Below, piece by piece: positions 61,068-64,000 of a stretch of 64,000 nt of DNA. The first letter of the stretch is position 1, and each line of letters begins with the position of its first letter. The notes beneath the pieces were generated by a model. That model did not search any database and had not been told where the DNA came from. It saw nothing but the letters and a program-made list of their open reading frames with translations. This DNA comes from CAVLCC01 sp963661535 (GTDB lineage Bacteria; Actinomycetota; Coriobacteriia; Coriobacteriales; CADBOM01), in the NCBI GenBank assembly GCA_963661535.1, contig CAVLCC010000002.1, forward strand, positions 6,829-70,828, written 5' to 3'. Both the position numbers and the translations under genes were made by a program.

Positions 61068-64000
61068 TTAAGATTGCTCCTCTTTTTCGAGAGCAGCGAG
61101 GGCTTGGTCAAGTTTTTGACTCACAACTTTGCTCACGCCAGAAGCCTGCTTGCTAACGCCATACAAAATGTCTGCAATTTCCATACTCTGACGCTGATGT
61201 GTAACCATTATAAGCTGAGTTTGTGTGCGCATAGAGTCGAGCAAGTCGCACACTCTTTGCAAGTTTGTGCCGTCTAGAGAGGGCTCAATCTCATCAAGAA
61301 TATAAAATGGAGCGTTGCGAGTCATATAAACAGCAAACAAAAATGCAATTGCAACAAGGGCACTTTGTCCGCCCGAAAGTTGAGTTAGATTAGTAAGTTT
61401 CATATTATGGGGACGAATTACAATCTCAACACCCTCTTGTCCTTCAGCATTTTTATCGAGAATAACTAACTCGCCCGTGTCGCCTGGCGCCAAATGCTCA
61501 TAAAGCTTGCGGAAGCTATCGTTTACTCCGTTAAATGTCTCGCGGAACTGTCGCTTCATCTTTGTATCTAGGGCACGCGAGATTGTGTTGAGTTTTTTTC
61601 TGGCCTCTTCTAGATCTGAAACTTGCTCTTTAATGTAGTCGCGTCGTGCTTTGAGCTGCTCATACTCCTCCATGGCTACATGGTTTACAGCACCCATGTT
61701 GTCAATTTTGCGTCTGAGCTTATTTGCACGCTCCTCGGCCTGCGCACGATCCTGCGGAGAGGCGACCTCTAGAGCTGCCTCAATAGAAGTCCCGCTATCT
61801 TGCTCTATGTGTGAGATAGCATTTTTAACCTCGGTCTCAAGTTTTGCCTTCTCCACGCGAACCTCATTTAACTTTAGAGCCACAGCTTGTTGCTGCTGGC
61901 GGGCATCATCGCGAGCCTTTTTTGCCTCGTCAATAATCCCTTTTAGAGATTGAGAGTCGCTTTGGGTAAGTTTTGTTTGCTCTTGCAGTTTGCGAGCCCA
62001 CTCTCCAATTCCTGAGTGCAGCTCCTCAAACACATTATAGAGAGGCTCAACACGAAGCCTAATAATTTGCAAGGACTGCTCAGTTTGACGCGAAACCTCT
62101 AGGGTTTTCTCGAGCTCAGCAATTTCTTCTGCGAGCTTTTCGATCCTGCGGCGACGAAACTCTATCGACTGCCTACAAGTCTCCATCTCAGCCTTAGCAG
62201 AAGACACCTGCTCCTGGATACTTGCCTTTTCTTGTGTAATTTGTAACAAGCGAGAAGAAGCCGCCTCAGCCTCCTCGCGCATCTTAGAAATACTTTGAGT
62301 TAGAGTTTGGATGCGCTCCTTGTATTCTTGAGCCAAAGGTGAAGATTGACCGCGGCGAACATTTACGCTTTTTATCTTTAGCTCAATTTGATCTTTATTT
62401 TGCGTAAGCTGCATAATCTGTTTTTCTATGCGATGCATATCTTGAGTTGCAGCGTCATAAGAGCCTTGCAGCTTAGCCAAAGATTCCGAAAGCTCAAAAC
62501 CATCTTGTTGTGCTAGTTCTAGGGCTTTTTCTGCTTCAGAAACAGCCATCTCACTGTCGCCCAAATTTGCAGAACAAGTCTCTTCTTCTTGAACGAGCTC
62601 ATTTAGCTTGCGCTGCCTCGACAAAACGCCTTCCATATCAGAAATTTGTTTGCCCAAAGAGATTTTTCCGCTAGGCCACACAATTGCACCATCATGTGAT
62701 ACAAAGCGAACCTTGGGGTTGCGCTCATGAAATAACACCGCTTGAGAGACAGTCTCGGCAACATACACATCGCCTAATAAAGACTCAACTATGCCAGAAT
62801 ACGCATCGTCATACTCAAGCATATCTAACAAACGCTCGCCATCTTGACTCTGGGAATTTTGAGCCTCGCTGCCCTCCTGTAAAGGCAAAAAGCTAACTTC
62901 GCCTTGGTCTTGCAAACTCTTAATCAAACGCTCAGCAACAATGCTTGCCGACTTAATATCTACCATCAAAAGACCACTTACATCAGGTCCCAAAAGTCGC
63001 TCTACAATTTTGTCTATTCCATCTGGAGCCTTTATAGAGTGCGAGAGCTTACCAACAATTCCCGACAGCTCATTTTTATGCTCTGAGAGCCAATTCATGG
63101 CTGGAGTAGCGCTCTCAAATGCCTTTTCGACCTCGCGCAAACCCTTAATTTCTGCTTGAATATCTGCGAGTTTTGCACGATTATCGTTCATATCTTTGCG
63201 AACCTGATCCAAAAGCCTCACACGCTTATCAATATCTGAACGTGCAAGTTTTAGCTCGCCTTCGACCTTTAAAATATCTGCAGAAAAGTCATCACTCTTA
63301 TCACGCGCTGCTTTAAGTTCATTTTGTGCATTAGAAATCTCTTGCTGAGTTTGCCCTAGCTGTTCATTTAACAAGTTCTCCTCAACTTGCAAAGACTCAA
63401 GCGAACTTTGCGCCTTTGCCAAATTGTCTTTTGTGGTAGCCAGTGCATTTTCATTGTTACGAAGTTTAGCAGATAGCGCGTCGTAGTTTTCTTGTGCTTC
63501 TCTTCTATCTTTGTTAACCTGCTCAGATTTGCGAGATAACTCGTTATAAGAAGCATAAAGCCCTTTGAGCTTGGCATCTGTATCGCAGGATTCTGTCTCG
63601 GTTTGCAAACGCTCCTCTTGTGCAGACTTAAGCCGTGTTTGCGAAGAGTGAATTGTTGCCCTTAGCTCCGAGAGGCGAGAAACCATATTCTTGCCTTTTT
63701 CTTCTAAAAGACGCATACTGGAGTCGAGCTTGGTCATAATTGACTGGCATCTGTTGCGCTGCTCGTTGAGGTCTCCAACAAAGAGTCCTTTTTCTTCTAG
63801 AATTGCTTGACGCTTAGCAACTTCTTCTTCTTTTTCTTCGAGTCTATAACGCGCAAGTTCAGCCTCAGCATCTATCTCGTTTTCGTGCTTGCAAATTTGC
63901 TCCCAAGATAGTTGCAGTGCCCTCAAGTCGTCCACTGCAAGTGACAGAGTAATTTGTTTGAGCTCCTGTGAATAAGCTTCGTGCTGCTTTGCCTTTGAAG
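61068..64000 (-). CDS. smc: Chromosome segregation protein SMC (N-terminal part outside window)
   Basis: The reading frame continues past the ORF start at 63935 to the window end (977 codons), so the true start lies beyond the window. Present: most of the N-terminal coiled coil, the hinge (about 62880-63140, DKIVERLLGPDVSGLLM), the C-terminal coil and the C-terminal head. The ABC signature reads LSGGQSAL and Walker B is FYILDEIEPSLD, where LSGGEKAL and DEVDAALD are commoner; the Walker A head is outside. Adjacent to ftsY, as in many Gram-positives. Confidence 0.95.
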   Translation of the reverse strand, partial: SKAKQHEAYSQELKQITLSLAVDDLRALQLSWEQICKHENEIDAEAELARYRLEEKEEEVAKRQAILEEKGLFVGDLNEQRNRCQSIMTKLDSSMRLLEEKGKNMVSRLSELRATIHSSQTRLKSAQEERLQTETESCDTDAKLKGLYASYNELSRKSEQVNKDRREAQENYDALSAKLRNNENALATTKDNLAKAQSSLESLQVEENLLNEQLGQTQQEISNAQNELKAARDKSDDFSADILKVEGELKLARSDIDKRVRLLDQVRKDMNDNRAKLADIQAEIKGLREVEKAFESATPAMNWLSEHKNELSGIVGKLSHSIKAPDGIDKIVERLLGPDVSGLLMVDIKSASIVAERLIKSLQDQGEVSFLPLQEGSEAQNSQSQDGERLLDMLEYDDAYSGIVESLLGDVYVAETVSQAVLFHERNPKVRFVSHDGAIVWPSGKISLGKQISDMEGVLSRQRKLNELVQEEETCSANLGDSEMAVSEAEKALELAQQDGFELSESLAKLQGSYDAATQDMHRIEKQIMQLTQNKDQIELKIKSVNVRRGQSSPLAQEYKERIQTLTQSISKMREEAEAASSRLLQITQEKASIQEQVSSAKAEMETCRQSIEFRRRRIEKLAEEIAELEKTLEVSRQTEQSLQIIRLRVEPLYNVFEELHSGIGEWARKLQEQTKLTQSDSQSLKGIIDEAKKARDDARQQQQAVALKLNEVRVEKAKLETEVKNAISHIEQDSGTSIEAALEVASPQDRAQAEERANKLRRKIDNMGAVNHVAMEEYEQLKARRDYIKEQVSDLEEARKKLNTISRALDTKMKRQFRETFNGVNDSFRKLYEHLAPGDTGELVILDKNAEGQEGVEIVIRPHNMKLTNLTQLSGGQSALVAIAFLFAVYMTRNAPFYILDEIEPSLDGTNLQRVCDLLDSMRTQTQLIMVTHQRQSMEIADILYGVSKQASGVSKVVSQKLDQALAALEKEEQS

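Overview
The window reads as a chromosomal segment of an anaerobic, moderately low-GC bacterium. The most likely placement is an actinobacterium of the class Coriobacteriia (inference). The reasons are: the order infA-rpmJ-rpsM-rpsK-rpsD-rpoA-rplQ; Ala/Glu/Lys-rich tails on L17, TopA and RicT; a b subunit of ATP synthase that starts with a signal-peptide-like stretch; and a CODH/acetyl-CoA synthase operon beside a PucR-type regulator. A Clostridia-type Firmicute cannot be excluded without a search. Ten Ns at 50932-50941 show that the window is a scaffold join, so adjacency across that point is an assembly inference. Almost all genes lie on the minus strand.

Layout. 1-2.4 kb: a LysR regulator (cut by the window edge) divergent from an EamA transporter, then a small Ser-rich membrane protein. 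2.8-6 kb: an L,D-transpeptidase, a corrinoid adenosyltransferase and a divergent histidine phosphatase. 6.1-13.2 kb: a complete F1Fo ATP synthase operon atpI-B-E-F-H-A-G-D-C. 13.6-17.6 kb: prfA-prmC-tsaC-rpiB-dCMP deaminase. 17.8-21.7 kb: a small accessory stretch with tag, a DUF4186 protein, a decayed YafQ-like toxin, an AT-rich AAA/DUF4143 ATPase preceded by three 16-bp repeats spaced exactly 34 bp apart, and two tandem zinc-ribbon membrane paralogues. 22-34.8 kb: cca, a bifunctional RlmKL with an 18-bp tandem repeat in its linker, a DegV protein, pncB, ricT, holB, tmk, the two halves of a class I fumarase, and mdh. 34.9-44 kb: topA, hypB, hypA, tatC, tatA, a TPR protein, an amidohydrolase and pgi. 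44-50.6 kb: the alpha-operon ribosomal genes, a HEAT-repeat protein and a PucR regulator. 51.2-56 kb: cooS-cooC-acsB. 56.8-58.2 kb: an OGG1-like glycosylase and a membrane protein. 58.4 kb to the end: ffh, ftsY and the C-terminal four-fifths of smc.

Functionally, CODH (CooS), its nickel-insertion ATPase (CooC) and acetyl-CoA synthase (AcsB, with every A-cluster ligand present) give the carbonyl branch of the Wood-Ljungdahl pathway. The operon ends in a strong terminator directly after acsB, so the corrinoid protein and methyltransferase genes are not contiguous with it. CobO (corrinoid adenosylation), HypA/HypB (nickel delivery), malate dehydrogenase and fumarase (reductive C4 branch), and an F-type ATPase whose c subunit looks proton-coupled all fit an anaerobic autotrophic or CO-using metabolism.

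The least ordinary items are the long, hairpin-rich leader with an intrinsic terminator between the putative cooS promoter and cooS, the 34-bp-phased repeats in the leader of the AAA/DUF4143 gene, and the 18-bp repeat array inside rlmKL. No CRISPR array, insertion sequence, tRNA or rRNA gene was found.
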